A stretch of DNA of 64,000 bases from the NCBI GenBank assembly GCA_902802565.1, contig CADCMP010000004.1, positions 1 to 64,000 on the forward strand, read 5' to 3'. Below the pieces are notes generated by a model, which was not told where the DNA came from, made no database searches, and worked only from the letters and a program-made list of their open reading frames with translations. How positions within the stretch are numbered: position 1 is the first letter of the stretch; each line of letters starts with the position of its first letter. The stretch comes from Oscillospiraceae bacterium. GTDB lineage: Bacteria; Bacillota; Clostridia; Oscillospirales; Oscillospiraceae. The translations under genes and the position numbers were made by a program. Positions 9,000-17,994 of the stretch are shown here, in pieces.

Positions 9000-9200
9000 A
9001 TGGAAATTACAAGAGACACATTGATTGGAGATATCGTTAACGAGTGCCCGGAAGCAATGCCTAAATTTATGGAAATCGGCATGCACTGCATGGGCTGTGC
9101 GCTGGCAAGCCAAGAAAGTGTTGAAGAAGCTTGCGCTGTACACGGTGTTGATCCCGACGATTTTATTGTTGATCTGAAGGAATACCTGGCTACTTTATAA
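9000..9200 (+). CDS. DUF1858-type small protein
   Basis: A 66-residue protein of the DUF1858 type. Visible hallmarks are the start TRDTLIGDIV, PEAMPKFMEIGMHCMGC with the paired cysteines, and E-S-V-E-E-A-C-A-V-H-G. Such proteins are seen alone or fused to redox and iron-sulfur proteins; the two cysteines (CMGC) suggest metal or thiol chemistry, but no function is established. The ATG at 9000 follows GGGAG by 8 bases. It has its own terminator and lies between the zinc-ribbon gene and trmK. Confidence 0.8.
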   Translation: MEITRDTLIGDIVNECPEAMPKFMEIGMHCMGCALASQESVEEACAVHGVDPDDFIVDLKEYLATL

Positions 9201-9204
9201 TACG

Positions 9205-9237
9205 GATAAGTCGGCAGATGCCGGCTTATCTTTCTTT
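9205..9237 (+). terminator. Terminator after the DUF1858 gene
   Basis: GATAAGTCGGC at 9205-9215 pairs with GCCGGCTTATC at 9220-9230 (one G-T pair), followed by TTTCTTT. Confidence 0.8.
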
Positions 9238-9249
9238 AAGGATACTCAA

Positions 9250-9942
9250 ATGTCAAACAGATTAGACTGCATCTATAATTTGATTCCGAAGGATTCTAAC
9301 GGCGTAGCCGATATCGGTACGGATCACGGCCTCATTCCAATTCGGCTGATACAAGAAGGATATTGCCACACTGTTGTTGCATCCGATCTTCGGGAAGGAC
9401 CTCTCAGCAAGGCAATTCATGCAGCTGAAGAGCTCGAAATATCCGACCGTATCAGCTTTGTTCTTACCAACGGACTTCAGGGCATTAACAAGTATGATAT
9501 CGACACCATTGTCATCGCAGGAATGGGAGGGGAGACCATCACCACTATTCTTGATGAGGATTACTGGTGCTGTGCTCCTGGTTATACGCTGATACTTCAG
9601 CCGATGACGCAGTCCCAGATTCTTCGCTTTTGGCTCATAAACAATGAGTTTAAAATCAGCAGAGAGTTCCTTAAAATGGATGAGAATAAAATCTATAATG
9701 TTCTATTGGTGGAATTCGGAGAATCACCTTCGTATACGGACGCAGAATTATACACCGGAAAATATGAACAGATAAAAGAGAATGATCTTTTTCCTGAATA
9801 TCTGGATCAGATCATTCATAAGTTTGAAGTTCGAGTACACGGGCAAAGTCTTTCTTCAAATGATACTGGAGATAAGAATCTGAACCGCACCATATTAACG
9901 CAGTTATACGATATGAAAGAAAGGTTTCTTCATGAAAGTTAA
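9250..9942 (+). CDS. trmK: tRNA (adenine(22)-N(1))-methyltransferase TrmK
   Basis: TrmK uses S-adenosylmethionine to methylate N1 of A22 in tRNA. The 230-residue protein shows the Rossmann SAM-binding start VADIGTDHGLIPI, the ASDLREGPL motif, and IDTIVIAGMGGETI, all typical of the TrmK/YqfN family. The C-terminal part contains the coiled-coil-like extension of the family. It overlaps the following Nif3-like gene by 11 bases. The trmK-nif3 (yqfN-yqfO) pair is conserved in Firmicutes, which supports both calls. Confidence 0.93.
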   Translation: MSNRLDCIYNLIPKDSNGVADIGTDHGLIPIRLIQEGYCHTVVASDLREGPLSKAIHAAEELEISDRISFVLTNGLQGINKYDIDTIVIAGMGGETITTILDEDYWCCAPGYTLILQPMTQSQILRFWLINNEFKISREFLKMDENKIYNVLLVEFGESPSYTDAELYTGKYEQIKENDLFPEYLDQIIHKFEVRVHGQSLSSNDTGDKNLNRTILTQLYDMKERFLHES

Positions 9943-10711
9943 AGATATCTATAGTTATCTGTGTACGAAAGCTCCTTTGGAGTTACAGATGGATTTTGAT
10001 AATTCCGGGTTTCTTGTGGGAGATCCGGAGCAGGATGTTTCCAGCATCTTGGTTGCTTTGGATATCACATCGGAAGTGATTGAGGAAGCCGTTGATCATA
10101 ATGTTCAGCTCATTGTTTCTCACCATCCGGTAATCTGGGAACCAATGAAACAGGTTCTAACATCCGATCCTCAGCAGAGCAAAATCATAAAACTGATCAA
10201 GAATGACATCGCAGCAATCTGCATGCATACAAATCTGGATATTACCGAGGGCGGTGTTAATGACAAACTAATGGAACTTCTCGGTGCAAAAACCACCGGT
10301 ATTCTGGAATACACCGATGTTGACAACGGATGCGGACGTTTGGGAGAATTGGACAATCCTATGGAGCTGCAGTCGTTCATGGATCGCTGTAAAAACGTTT
10401 TACATGCTAATGGTCTGCGTTTTCATGATGCCGGCAAGAAAGTCCACAAAATTGCCGTAATGGGTGGTTCCGGGGGCAACGAATTACATTTGGCCTGGGA
10501 GAACGGCTGTGACACCTATATTACTTCCGACATCAAATACGATGTGTTTTTACTCGCAAAGGAAGTAGGCATCAACCTGATTGATGCTGATCACTTCAGT
10601 ACGGAGAATCCGGTAACTGAGGTATTGTATCAATGGATTAGAGACTTCGCAAAGGATGCATGCGTGTTTATTTCCGAAAAACAAGGACCCGCCGCACAGT
10701 TTTATTCCTAA
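9932..10711 (+). CDS. Nif3-like dinuclear metal center protein (YqfO family)
   Basis: A 259-residue Nif3-family protein. The metal ligands of the family are visible in SHHPVIW and HTNLDITEGGVND near the N-terminal half and in the DADHFSTENPV block near the C terminus. The family forms hexameric rings with two metal ions per subunit; a hydrolase activity has been proposed but the cellular role is not settled. The Firmicutes YqfO insertion domain (about 100 residues) is absent, so this is the short form. It is translated with trmK (overlap of 11 bases). Confidence 0.9.
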   Translation: MKVKDIYSYLCTKAPLELQMDFDNSGFLVGDPEQDVSSILVALDITSEVIEEAVDHNVQLIVSHHPVIWEPMKQVLTSDPQQSKIIKLIKNDIAAICMHTNLDITEGGVNDKLMELLGAKTTGILEYTDVDNGCGRLGELDNPMELQSFMDRCKNVLHANGLRFHDAGKKVHKIAVMGGSGGNELHLAWENGCDTYITSDIKYDVFLLAKEVGINLIDADHFSTENPVTEVLYQWIRDFAKDACVFISEKQGPAAQFYS

Positions 10712-10721
10712 TCAAATTCCA

Positions 10722-10750
10722 TTGAAACAAAGCAATAAATACACTATAAT
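10722..10750 (+). promoter_or_regulatory. Predicted promoter of the aminotransferase gene
   Basis: TTGAAA at 10722-10727, a 17-base spacer, and TATAAT at 10745-10750. Confidence 0.75.
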
Positions 10751-10783
10751 TTTATCAATTTAAGTGAAGAAAGGCTGATTCGT

Positions 10784-11974
10784 ATGAAAGAATTATCTCG
10801 TGTTGCCAGCGCCGTACAAGCGTCTACAACGGTCGCAATCGATTCCAAAGCTAAACAGATGAAAGCTGATGGAATCGACGTCGTCGGTTTTGGCGCAGGT
10901 GAACCTGATTTCAACACACCGGACAATATCAACATGGAAGCCATTCGTGCAATTTGTGACGGCAAAACAAAATACACTCCGCCCGCAGGAATCATTCCTC
11001 TCAGAAAGGCAATCTGCAACCGTCTCAAACTGGACTGTGATCTGGATTATGATTATACCCAGATCGTTGTAGCCAGCGGTGCAAAACATTGTGTGTATGT
11101 TACTTTCCGTGCTCTTCTGAATCCGGGTGATGAAGTAATCGTTCCGGCACCATACTGGGTCAGCTATTCTGAAATGATCAAAATGGCCGGAGGCGTTCCG
11201 GTTCTTGTCGTAGCCGGTGAGGAACAGGGATTCAAAGCTACTGGAGAACAGATCAAAGCAGCAATTACCGACAAAACAAAATGTGTTATCATCAATAACC
11301 CGAGCAATCCCACAGGCGCTTTGTATTCCAAAAAAGAACTGCAGGAAATTGCAGATATCTGTGTAGAAAATGATCTGTACATCATCTCCGACGAGATTTA
11401 CTATCAGCTCATTTATGATAATGCCGAGTTTGTCAGCATTGCATCTTTGGGAAAAGACGTTTATGACCACACAATTATCATTAATGGTGTTTCAAAATCC
11501 TATGCTATGACCGGCTGGCGTATCGGGTATGTTGCTGCAAGCAAAGAGATCGCAAAGATCATGTCCAACTATCTGAGCCATTCCACCGGTGCTCCGTCCA
11601 CTATCAGCCAGTGGGCTTCCATCGAGGCGCTGAACGGTCCCCAGGAAGGAATTGAGGCAATGCGTCAGGAATTCGAAAAACGCCGTAATTATATGGTCAA
11701 AAGAATGAATGAGATTCCTGGAGTCAGCTGCAGAATGCCCGAAGGTGCATTCTATGTAATGATGAATATCAGTCAGCTTCTTGGAAAGACAATCGGAGGC
11801 GCAACAATCAATTCTGCGGACGATTTTGCTATGGCTTTTCTGGACCAAGGTCTTGTAGCTGTGGTTCCTTCCACCGGATTTGGAATCGATAATTTCGTAC
11901 GTTGGTCCTATGCCACATCTATGGAGAACATTGAAGAAGGCTTGAACCGCCTGGAAAAATTTCTCAATCAATAA
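10784..11974 (+). CDS. Pyridoxal phosphate aminotransferase, aspartate aminotransferase-like
   Basis: A 396-residue class I aminotransferase, probably converting aspartate and 2-oxoglutarate to oxaloacetate and glutamate. Visible are GAGEPDFNTP near residue 38, ASGAKHCVYV, NNPSNPTGALY, and the Schiff-base lysine in GVSKSYAMTGWRIGY. The C-terminal RWSYATSMENIEEGL motif holds the arginine that binds the substrate carboxylate. The pattern fits the Firmicutes AspB (Ib) subgroup; other amino-acid specificities cannot be excluded by reading alone. It has its own promoter and stands alone. Confidence 0.88.
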   Translation: MKELSRVASAVQASTTVAIDSKAKQMKADGIDVVGFGAGEPDFNTPDNINMEAIRAICDGKTKYTPPAGIIPLRKAICNRLKLDCDLDYDYTQIVVASGAKHCVYVTFRALLNPGDEVIVPAPYWVSYSEMIKMAGGVPVLVVAGEEQGFKATGEQIKAAITDKTKCVIINNPSNPTGALYSKKELQEIADICVENDLYIISDEIYYQLIYDNAEFVSIASLGKDVYDHTIIINGVSKSYAMTGWRIGYVAASKEIAKIMSNYLSHSTGAPSTISQWASIEALNGPQEGIEAMRQEFEKRRNYMVKRMNEIPGVSCRMPEGAFYVMMNISQLLGKTIGGATINSADDFAMAFLDQGLVAVVPSTGFGIDNFVRWSYATSMENIEEGLNRLEKFLNQ

Positions 11975-11991
11975 ATTATCATAAAGAATAA

Positions 11992-12018
11992 GAGGGAAGA
12001 GGAAGTAACTCTTCCCTC
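11992..12018 (+). other. Hairpin between the aminotransferase and radA
   Basis: GAGGGAAGA at 11992-12000 pairs with TCTTCCCTC at 12010-12018. No T-tract follows, so it is at best a weak terminator or a processing site. Confidence 0.5.
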
Positions 12019-12036
12019 ATTACATGAGGTATCGAT

Positions 12037-13413
12037 ATGGCAAAACAAAGAACCGTTTTCGTTTGCTCTGAATGCGGAAATGAGACTCTGAATTGGGCAG
12101 GGAAGTGCCCGTCCTGCGGAGCATGGAACACATTAAAAGAAATTGCTGTAGATTCAAAGGCTAAAAACAAAAATGCCAGGACTTCTGTCGCAGAATCCAG
12201 CAGCTCCAAACCACAGCGTCTGTCTGAAATCAGTTCCTCTCAGGACGTACGTTTTTCAACCGGAATCGATGAACTGAACCGCGTGCTTGGCGGTGGTGCT
12301 GTAGTTGGATCACTAGTTTTAATAGGCGGTGCTCCAGGAATTGGCAAGTCTACGATTCTATTACAGCTGTGCGGTGAAATCGGCACCTCAAAAAAAGTAT
12401 TATATGTTTCCGGCGAAGAAAGCGAACATCAGTTGAAAATGCGGGCCAAACGCATCGGTGTTGAAAACGGCGAAATATTTGTGCTCGCAGAAACAAATAT
12501 GGAACGTATATTGCGGAGTATCGATGAAATCTCTCCCGATATTGTTATTGTGGATTCCATACAGACTGTATACCTAGATCATGTGGAATCAACTCCCGGT
12601 AGCATTTCGCAAGTACGGGAATGCACAATGGCATTGATGCGTAAAACAAAAGCCAATACGTTTACCACATTTATTGTAGGCCACGTCAACAAAGACGGAA
12701 ATATTGCAGGTCCCAAGATTCTGGAACATATGGTTGACTGCGTTCTATATTTTGAAGGAGAACAAAATACGACATTCCGTATTTTGCGTTCTGCAAAAAA
12801 CCGCTATGGCTCCACCAATGAAATTGGTGTATTTGAAATGAATGATCGCGGACTTCAGTGCGTTGATAATCCTTCAGAAGTGCTCATTTCAGGCCGTCCC
12901 AGCAATTCTCCTGGAACGTGTGTTGTTGGAGTTATGGAGGGAAGTCGTCCCATTCTGGCCGAAATACAGGCACTGGTAACACCAAGTGGCTACAATGCAG
13001 CGATACGCAGAGCGAATGGAATTGATTACAATCGCGTCACGATGTTGTTGGCTGTACTGGAAAAACGGGGAGGCCTGCAGGTAACCAGCTGCGATACCTA
13101 CGTCAATGTGGTTGGTGGTTTATTCCTAGATGAACCTGCTGCGGATCTGGCAACCGTTTTAGCCATAGCATCCAGTTACAAAGATCAGCCTCTGGGTGAT
13201 CATTTTGCCGCTTTGGGTGAAATCGGTCTATCCGGTGAAATCCGTTCCATTCAGAATGTAAACCAGCGAATAGCTGAGATTGCAAGGCTAGGATTTAAAG
13301 AATGTCTGATCCCGTTTAATTCCAAGCTGGATATTCCGGAAGACAAAATCAATAACATCGATATCATTCGCGTGAAAAACATTCGCGAAGCGCTGAAAGT
13401 ATGTTTCAAATAA
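12037..13413 (+). CDS. radA: DNA repair protein RadA (Sms)
   Basis: RadA helps branch migration during homologous recombination and repair. The 458-residue protein has the N-terminal C4 zinc finger (cysteines 10, 13, 24 and 27), the RecA-like core with Walker A GGAPGIGKST, the RadA-specific KNRYGSTNEIG motif, and a Lon-protease-like C-terminal domain ending in GEIGLSGEIRSI and IPFNSKLD. All family blocks are present. The following gene starts inside its last 13 bases. Confidence 0.96.
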   Translation: MAKQRTVFVCSECGNETLNWAGKCPSCGAWNTLKEIAVDSKAKNKNARTSVAESSSSKPQRLSEISSSQDVRFSTGIDELNRVLGGGAVVGSLVLIGGAPGIGKSTILLQLCGEIGTSKKVLYVSGEESEHQLKMRAKRIGVENGEIFVLAETNMERILRSIDEISPDIVIVDSIQTVYLDHVESTPGSISQVRECTMALMRKTKANTFTTFIVGHVNKDGNIAGPKILEHMVDCVLYFEGEQNTTFRILRSAKNRYGSTNEIGVFEMNDRGLQCVDNPSEVLISGRPSNSPGTCVVGVMEGSRPILAEIQALVTPSGYNAAIRRANGIDYNRVTMLLAVLEKRGGLQVTSCDTYVNVVGGLFLDEPAADLATVLAIASSYKDQPLGDHFAALGEIGLSGEIRSIQNVNQRIAEIARLGFKECLIPFNSKLDIPEDKINNIDIIRVKNIREALKVCFK

Positions 13414-14162
13414 AAAACATCGATAATCCAAACTGTCCCACCGGAACCGTGACACAGGTACTGATCGGAGAAACATATCGAAATCTGTTTAATTCTTTCT
13501 TTGAGAATAAGCAGATTGAACCAATTTACGTGCCGGATAATCCATCGGTAGATGAATCGTTAAAAGGACATGTAGATTTAAGTGTTTTTCATGCCGGAAA
13601 TGAGGCATTATTTATATCTCGCAGCATTAAAAACGCAGATTTTGTCACAAAAATCAACAATAATTGTGATATTTCCTATGTTTTTGGCCAGAAAAGTACA
13701 TATCCGGAGGATTGCAATCTAAACATTGCATACAATGGATCATATCTGATATTCAATATAAAAACAGCAGATAAGGATATTGTCAGTTATTTAACAAAGT
13801 TAGATATAGCGAATACTGTCCATGTAAAACAAGGATATACCAAGTGTTCGGTCTGTTTTGTAGATGATAAAAGCATCATTACAGGTGATCCAGGGATAGC
13901 AAAAGCATGCCGGAACAAAGGAATGGACGTGTTACTGATAGACGACAGTTTTATTAAACTGGATCATTTTAATAAAGGATTCATAGGTGGCAGTTCATTT
14001 AAACCATCACAGAACGAACTGGCATTCACAGGAACAATACCAGATCACAAAGCAAGAAATGAAATTGAAGAGTTCTTGGAGAACAAAAAGATAAAAGCGG
14101 TTTACATGAGAGAACAAACCATAATTGATGTCGGAGGAATCATACCAATTACAATGAAATGA
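13401..14162 (+). CDS. GME-fold family protein of unknown function (DUF6873-like)
   Basis: A 253-residue protein without signal peptide or membrane helix. It resembles the clostridial proteins often found directly after radA and described as a guanidino-group-modifying-enzyme (GME, amidinotransferase-like) fold family, DUF6873; I recall this from family context and it should be checked. Visible repeated features are ITGDPGIAKACRNKGMDVLLID and GFIGGSSF, which fit the repeating units of that fold. A cysteine pair K-C-S-V-C lies near residue 150. No enzyme activity is known. It overlaps radA by 13 bases. It is visibly more A-rich than its neighbours. Confidence 0.6.
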   Translation: MFQIKNIDNPNCPTGTVTQVLIGETYRNLFNSFFENKQIEPIYVPDNPSVDESLKGHVDLSVFHAGNEALFISRSIKNADFVTKINNNCDISYVFGQKSTYPEDCNLNIAYNGSYLIFNIKTADKDIVSYLTKLDIANTVHVKQGYTKCSVCFVDDKSIITGDPGIAKACRNKGMDVLLIDDSFIKLDHFNKGFIGGSSFKPSQNELAFTGTIPDHKARNEIEEFLENKKIKAVYMREQTIIDVGGIIPITMK

Positions 14163-14411
14163 CCTCAAAGACCGAAAAACATGTAAAATCAGTAAAACCA
14201 GTCCCAAAAGGCCGAAAATAGTGTATACCGAGAAAAACACTAAAAAAACACCCCCCTAAATGACGCAAAATCTTTATTTTGTTTAATTTTCAGTGTATAA
14301 TAAAGGGTATGGAAGCCCATTACTCCCTATCTGTCTTGAAAAACATAGAATTTTACCATTCCTCGTTTTTTAATCAGAATTACTTAAATACTATTGATTC
14401 AGGTGATAAAA
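14163..14411. other. A-rich gap before the second Xer gene
   Basis: No gene is seen. The first 110 bases are strongly A-rich on the plus strand and contain CCGAAAA at 14172-14178 and 14212-14218 and a variant at 14228. A TATAAT at 14295-14300 has no good partner at -35 (TTTATT at about 14273). An AGGTGA site at 14401-14406 serves the start at 14412. No inverted repeats that would suggest an invertible promoter were found. Confidence 0.4.
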
Positions 14412-15416
14412 ATGGATTATCGCGACGACTGTCCGGAAATACTGAAAGGGTTTTTAACATATCATGAAACTATCAAGGCTCATTCCAAAGCTACAGTGGA
14501 TGAGTACTATCTTGATATGCGCAACTTCTTTCGTTTTTTAAAGATTGAACGAAACATTGTTCCCCGAAACACGGATCTTGATGAAATAACTATTCGGGAT
14601 GTTGATCTAGATTTCGTAAAGGATGTTACGTTATCGGAGTTCTATGACTTCCTCTCCTTCCTCTCCCGCGACAAAGTATTGAATGAACGCAGTCGCTCTA
14701 AGGAATATGGATTAAAGGCATCCAGCCGTGCCAGAAAGATCTCCACAATCCGCAGTTTCTATAAGTATCTCACCACCAAGGCTAAACTTCTGGATGTTAA
14801 CCCACTGCAGGATATCGATTCACCCAAAGTACCCAAGACTCTTCCCCGCTATCTCACTCTGGATGAGGCGCAGAACCTTCTCCAGGCGGTTGACGGCAAG
14901 AACAAGGAACGCGATTACTGTATTCTCTGTATTTTCTTGAACTGCGGTCTGCGAATCTCCGAAATCGTCGGTTTGAATCTTCAGGACATTCGGGAAGATC
15001 AAATCCGTGTATTTGGTAAAGGTAGCAAAGAACGGATCGTATATATCAACTCCGCTGTTGCCAATGCTCTTAATGATTATCTTCAGGTTCGGAAGAACAT
15101 TGCTGCCATTGATCGCAACGCCCTCTTCCTCTCCAATCGTCGTGAACGGATCTCCAGAGAAACCATCCACGCCATGGTTAAAAAGTATTTGAAGAAAGCA
15201 GGTCTTGATGCCGATAAGTATTCAGCTCATAAACTGCGCCATACCGCAGCTACTCTGATGCTCCAAAACGGCGTCGATGTACGTACCCTTCAGGAATTGC
15301 TTGGTCATGAGAACCTGAATACAACACAGATTTACACTCACATTGATAATACTTCCCTCAAGATTGCTGCTGAAGCAAATCCATTGGGAAATTTCAATCC
15401 AGAACAGGATGAATAA
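14412..15416 (+). CDS. xerC: Tyrosine recombinase, XerC-like
   Basis: A 334-residue integrase-type recombinase, slightly longer than usual for Xer because of an extended N-terminal domain (about residues 1-120). The catalytic set is intact: CGLRISEIVGL (Arg), GKGSKERIVYI (Lys), HKLRHTAATL (His, Arg), LLGHENLNTT (His) and QIYTHI (Tyr). The ATG at 14412 follows AGGTGA by 5 bases. XerC versus another Xer-like enzyme is an inference from the presence of a XerD-like gene at 5084. The stop lies only 3 bases before the start of the O-acyltransferase gene, so the two are co-transcribed, an uncommon pairing. Confidence 0.8.
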   Translation: MDYRDDCPEILKGFLTYHETIKAHSKATVDEYYLDMRNFFRFLKIERNIVPRNTDLDEITIRDVDLDFVKDVTLSEFYDFLSFLSRDKVLNERSRSKEYGLKASSRARKISTIRSFYKYLTTKAKLLDVNPLQDIDSPKVPKTLPRYLTLDEAQNLLQAVDGKNKERDYCILCIFLNCGLRISEIVGLNLQDIREDQIRVFGKGSKERIVYINSAVANALNDYLQVRKNIAAIDRNALFLSNRRERISRETIHAMVKKYLKKAGLDADKYSAHKLRHTAATLMLQNGVDVRTLQELLGHENLNTTQIYTHIDNTSLKIAAEANPLGNFNPEQDE

Positions 15417-15419
15417 ATA

Positions 15420-16811
15420 TTGGTCTTTTCCAGCTTAACATTTATATATGTGTTTTTGCCCGTTGTGTTACTCGGGTATTATCTCATCCCATCCAAGGCA
15501 AAATACTATTGGCTGTTTCTAGCTAATCTTGTATTTTACGGCTGGGGTGAGCCTGTCTATGTCCTGCTGATGCTGTTTTCAATCATTATCAACTTTGTCA
15601 GCGGGCTTTTCGTGGAGCACTTCTCCCCTTCACCGGCCAAATCAAAAACGGTTCTTGTCATAACAATAATCACCGATATCATGCTTCTTGGCTATTTTAA
15701 ATATGCCGGTTTTATTCTTCAGTCTTTCAACGCGATTGCCGGAAGCAATTACACATGGAAAGATATCATTTTACCTCTGGGAATCAGTTTCTATACATTC
15801 CAGGCTATGAGTTATCCCATTGACGTATACTGGAAAAAAGTTCCTGCTCAGAAAAACATTCTGATCTTTGGTACCTATATCTCCATGTTTCCGCAGCTGA
15901 TAGCTGGACCTATCGTTCGATACGAACAGATCAGCCGACAGTTTACCGGAATCAATCCTTCCCGTTCCCAGATCACCTCTGGCGTACAGCGTTTCATTAT
16001 CGGTTTATCCAAAAAAGTATTGATTGCGAATAACGTCGGTCTTATCTGGGACCATTACTCCTCTCTCCTGCCCTCCTCTCTTTCTCTAATGGGCGCATGG
16101 CTTGGAATCGTAGCATTTACTCTTCAGATTTATTTCGATTTTTCCGGCTACTCCGATATGGCAATCGGTCTTGGTAAAATGCTAGGTTTCTCTTTTCCGG
16201 AAAACTTCCGTTTTCCGTACATGTCTGACAGCATCACAGAGTTTTGGCGGCGTTGGCATATGACGCTGGGATCGTGGTTCCGCGATTATGTTTATATCCC
16301 ACTGGGAGGAAACCGAAAGGGACTTTTGCGGCAGATTATAAACATTCTGATAGTGTGGGCCATTACCGGCCTTTGGCACGGTGCCAGCTGGAATTTTGTA
16401 CTTTGGGGGCTTTACTACGCAGTATTGTTGATTATTGAAAAGCTGTTTCTTCTGCGACTACAGAAGCACCTTCCTTCCTTCATCAATCATCTGTATGCTT
16501 TGTTTGCCGTTACCTGCGGTTGGGTACTGTTCCAGATCACATCTCTCGGAGATATGTTCACCTATCTGCGCGCAATGTTTTCCAGCAGCATTGTATACAC
16601 CGGTTCCGATCTTTACATGCTGTTATCCAACGCTGTGGTTTTAATTGCCGCCTTTTTCTTCTCCACTGACTGGATCTACCGGATTGGAGAAAAAGTACCG
16701 GAAAAGACCGTTTCTGCAGTAAAACCAATCATTTTGATACTACTTTTCCTTATCTCCACGGCGTTTTTAGTCAATGACACCTATAATCCATTCTTGTATT
16801 TCAGGTTCTGA
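15420..16811 (+). CDS. MBOAT-family O-acyltransferase (AlgI/DltB-like)
   Basis: A 463-residue multi-pass membrane protein of the MBOAT family, which hands acyl groups across the membrane to extracellular polymers. The start MVFSSLTFIYVFLP and the motif FYTFQAMSYPIDVYW are typical of AlgI-like proteins. The two family histidines are at residue 280 (FWRRWHMTLG) and 320 (TGLWHGASWNF). It starts with TTG at 15420, 8 bases after AGGATG. With the DHHW protein 5 bases downstream it forms a standard acetylation pair: membrane transferase plus extracytoplasmic esterase-like partner. The target polymer is not identified; the surface-polymer locus at 23-30 kb is one candidate. Confidence 0.9.
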   Translation: MVFSSLTFIYVFLPVVLLGYYLIPSKAKYYWLFLANLVFYGWGEPVYVLLMLFSIIINFVSGLFVEHFSPSPAKSKTVLVITIITDIMLLGYFKYAGFILQSFNAIAGSNYTWKDIILPLGISFYTFQAMSYPIDVYWKKVPAQKNILIFGTYISMFPQLIAGPIVRYEQISRQFTGINPSRSQITSGVQRFIIGLSKKVLIANNVGLIWDHYSSLLPSSLSLMGAWLGIVAFTLQIYFDFSGYSDMAIGLGKMLGFSFPENFRFPYMSDSITEFWRRWHMTLGSWFRDYVYIPLGGNRKGLLRQIINILIVWAITGLWHGASWNFVLWGLYYAVLLIIEKLFLLRLQKHLPSFINHLYALFAVTCGWVLFQITSLGDMFTYLRAMFSSSIVYTGSDLYMLLSNAVVLIAAFFFSTDWIYRIGEKVPEKTVSAVKPIILILLFLISTAFLVNDTYNPFLYFRF

Positions 16812-16816
16812 TAAAT

Positions 16817-17947
16817 ATGAAAATAAAAAGCAACATTTTAATATACTTGTTTTTCGGAATCATTCTTGTTTTTCTGCTATTATTCCTTCTGCTTCCAAAA
16901 CACACTTTTTCCCAGCAGGAAAACCGGGTACTGCAGGAAAAACCTGAACTGAAAGCCAGTGATGTTACTGCAGGTGTATTCATGGAAAACACGGATCGCT
17001 ATATTGCAGACCACTTCCCTCTCCGAGACACTTGGATCACCGTAAAAGCTGCTTGTGAATATGCAGCAGGAAAGCGAAACAGCAACGGAATCTATTACGG
17101 TAAAGATGGTCAGTTATTTCCTCAGTTTAATGTTCCGGATTATTCCAAACTGGCACAGAAGATCGAATGGATCAACAGCTGGAGTTCTTCCGTCTCCGCA
17201 CCTGTTTCCCTTTGTCTGATTCCTAGCGCTACCGATATCCAGAGAGATTGCCTTCCGGCACATACTGTCAACACAGCGGAAGAAGATGCTATTCGATTCT
17301 GCTACGACAATCTGAGCGGACCGCAGGCAATCGATCTTCGCCCCGTTCTGACAGAACATAAAAACGAAAAAATCTATTACAGGACCGATCATCACTGGAC
17401 CAGTTATGGGGCAAAACTTGCTTTTGATACTCTTCAGGATCATTTGTATTATGCCCAACACAGTGATACTTCCAATTTAAACGCAACCACGGTCTGTGAT
17501 GATTTCTATGGAACGTCTTATTCTTCCTCCGGATATACCTGGGTCCATCCGGACACCATCGAAACATACATCGATGGAAACTGTGCCAGTGTAGAAAGCT
17601 TCGTTGCCGGAATCTGGAACGAGCCTCAAAGCAGCGGCTTATATGATGAAACCAAGCTTAACGGGAAAGATAAATACTCCTATTTTCTGGGTGGGATCAG
17701 TCCGCTGATTCACATTCATAACAGCGATCTGTCCCCTTCTTCCCTGCTGCTGATCCGTGATTCCTATTCCGACAGTATTGCACCATTTTTAAGCCAGACA
17801 TATTCCGATATTTATCTTGTGGATCTTCGATACTATAAAGACAGCATTCAGCAGTTTATTTTGGAACATCCGGTCAATGAGATTCTGATCATGTACAGTA
17901 TGAAAAACTTCGCGGAAGACAATAATCTGGGTCTTCTGATAGGCTAA
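16817..17947 (+). CDS. DHHW-family (AlgJ/AlgX-like) exported protein
   Basis: A 376-residue protein anchored by one N-terminal helix (about residues 7-27), the rest facing outside. It carries the RTDHHWTSYGA motif at residues 189-199 and a C-terminal IRDSYSDS segment with the candidate serine nucleophile, as in the SGNH-like DHHW proteins that work with MBOAT acyltransferases in acetylating alginate and similar polymers. The N-terminal part has the ENRVLQEKPEL and YIADHFPLRD blocks of the family. It is translated right after the MBOAT gene and followed by a terminator. Confidence 0.88.
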   Translation: MKIKSNILIYLFFGIILVFLLLFLLLPKHTFSQQENRVLQEKPELKASDVTAGVFMENTDRYIADHFPLRDTWITVKAACEYAAGKRNSNGIYYGKDGQLFPQFNVPDYSKLAQKIEWINSWSSSVSAPVSLCLIPSATDIQRDCLPAHTVNTAEEDAIRFCYDNLSGPQAIDLRPVLTEHKNEKIYYRTDHHWTSYGAKLAFDTLQDHLYYAQHSDTSNLNATTVCDDFYGTSYSSSGYTWVHPDTIETYIDGNCASVESFVAGIWNEPQSSGLYDETKLNGKDKYSYFLGGISPLIHIHNSDLSPSSLLLIRDSYSDSIAPFLSQTYSDIYLVDLRYYKDSIQQFILEHPVNEILIMYSMKNFAEDNNLGLLIG

Positions 17948-17950
17948 AAA

Positions 17951-17982
17951 AAGAACCCTCGTACAGACGAGGGCTCTTTTTT
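17951..17982. terminator. Terminator shared by convergent genes
   Basis: CCCTCGT (17956-17962) and ACGAGGG (17967-17973) form a stem with AGAA/CTCTTTTTT flanks. The A-rich left and T-rich right sides make it usable from both directions. Confidence 0.85.
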
Positions 17983-17994
17983 AACTATATTCCG

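Noticed and set aside
14163..14411. Possible invertible promoter in front of the second Xer gene
   Set aside because: No pair of inverted repeats flanks the promoter-like TATAAT; only short direct CCGAAAA repeats are present.
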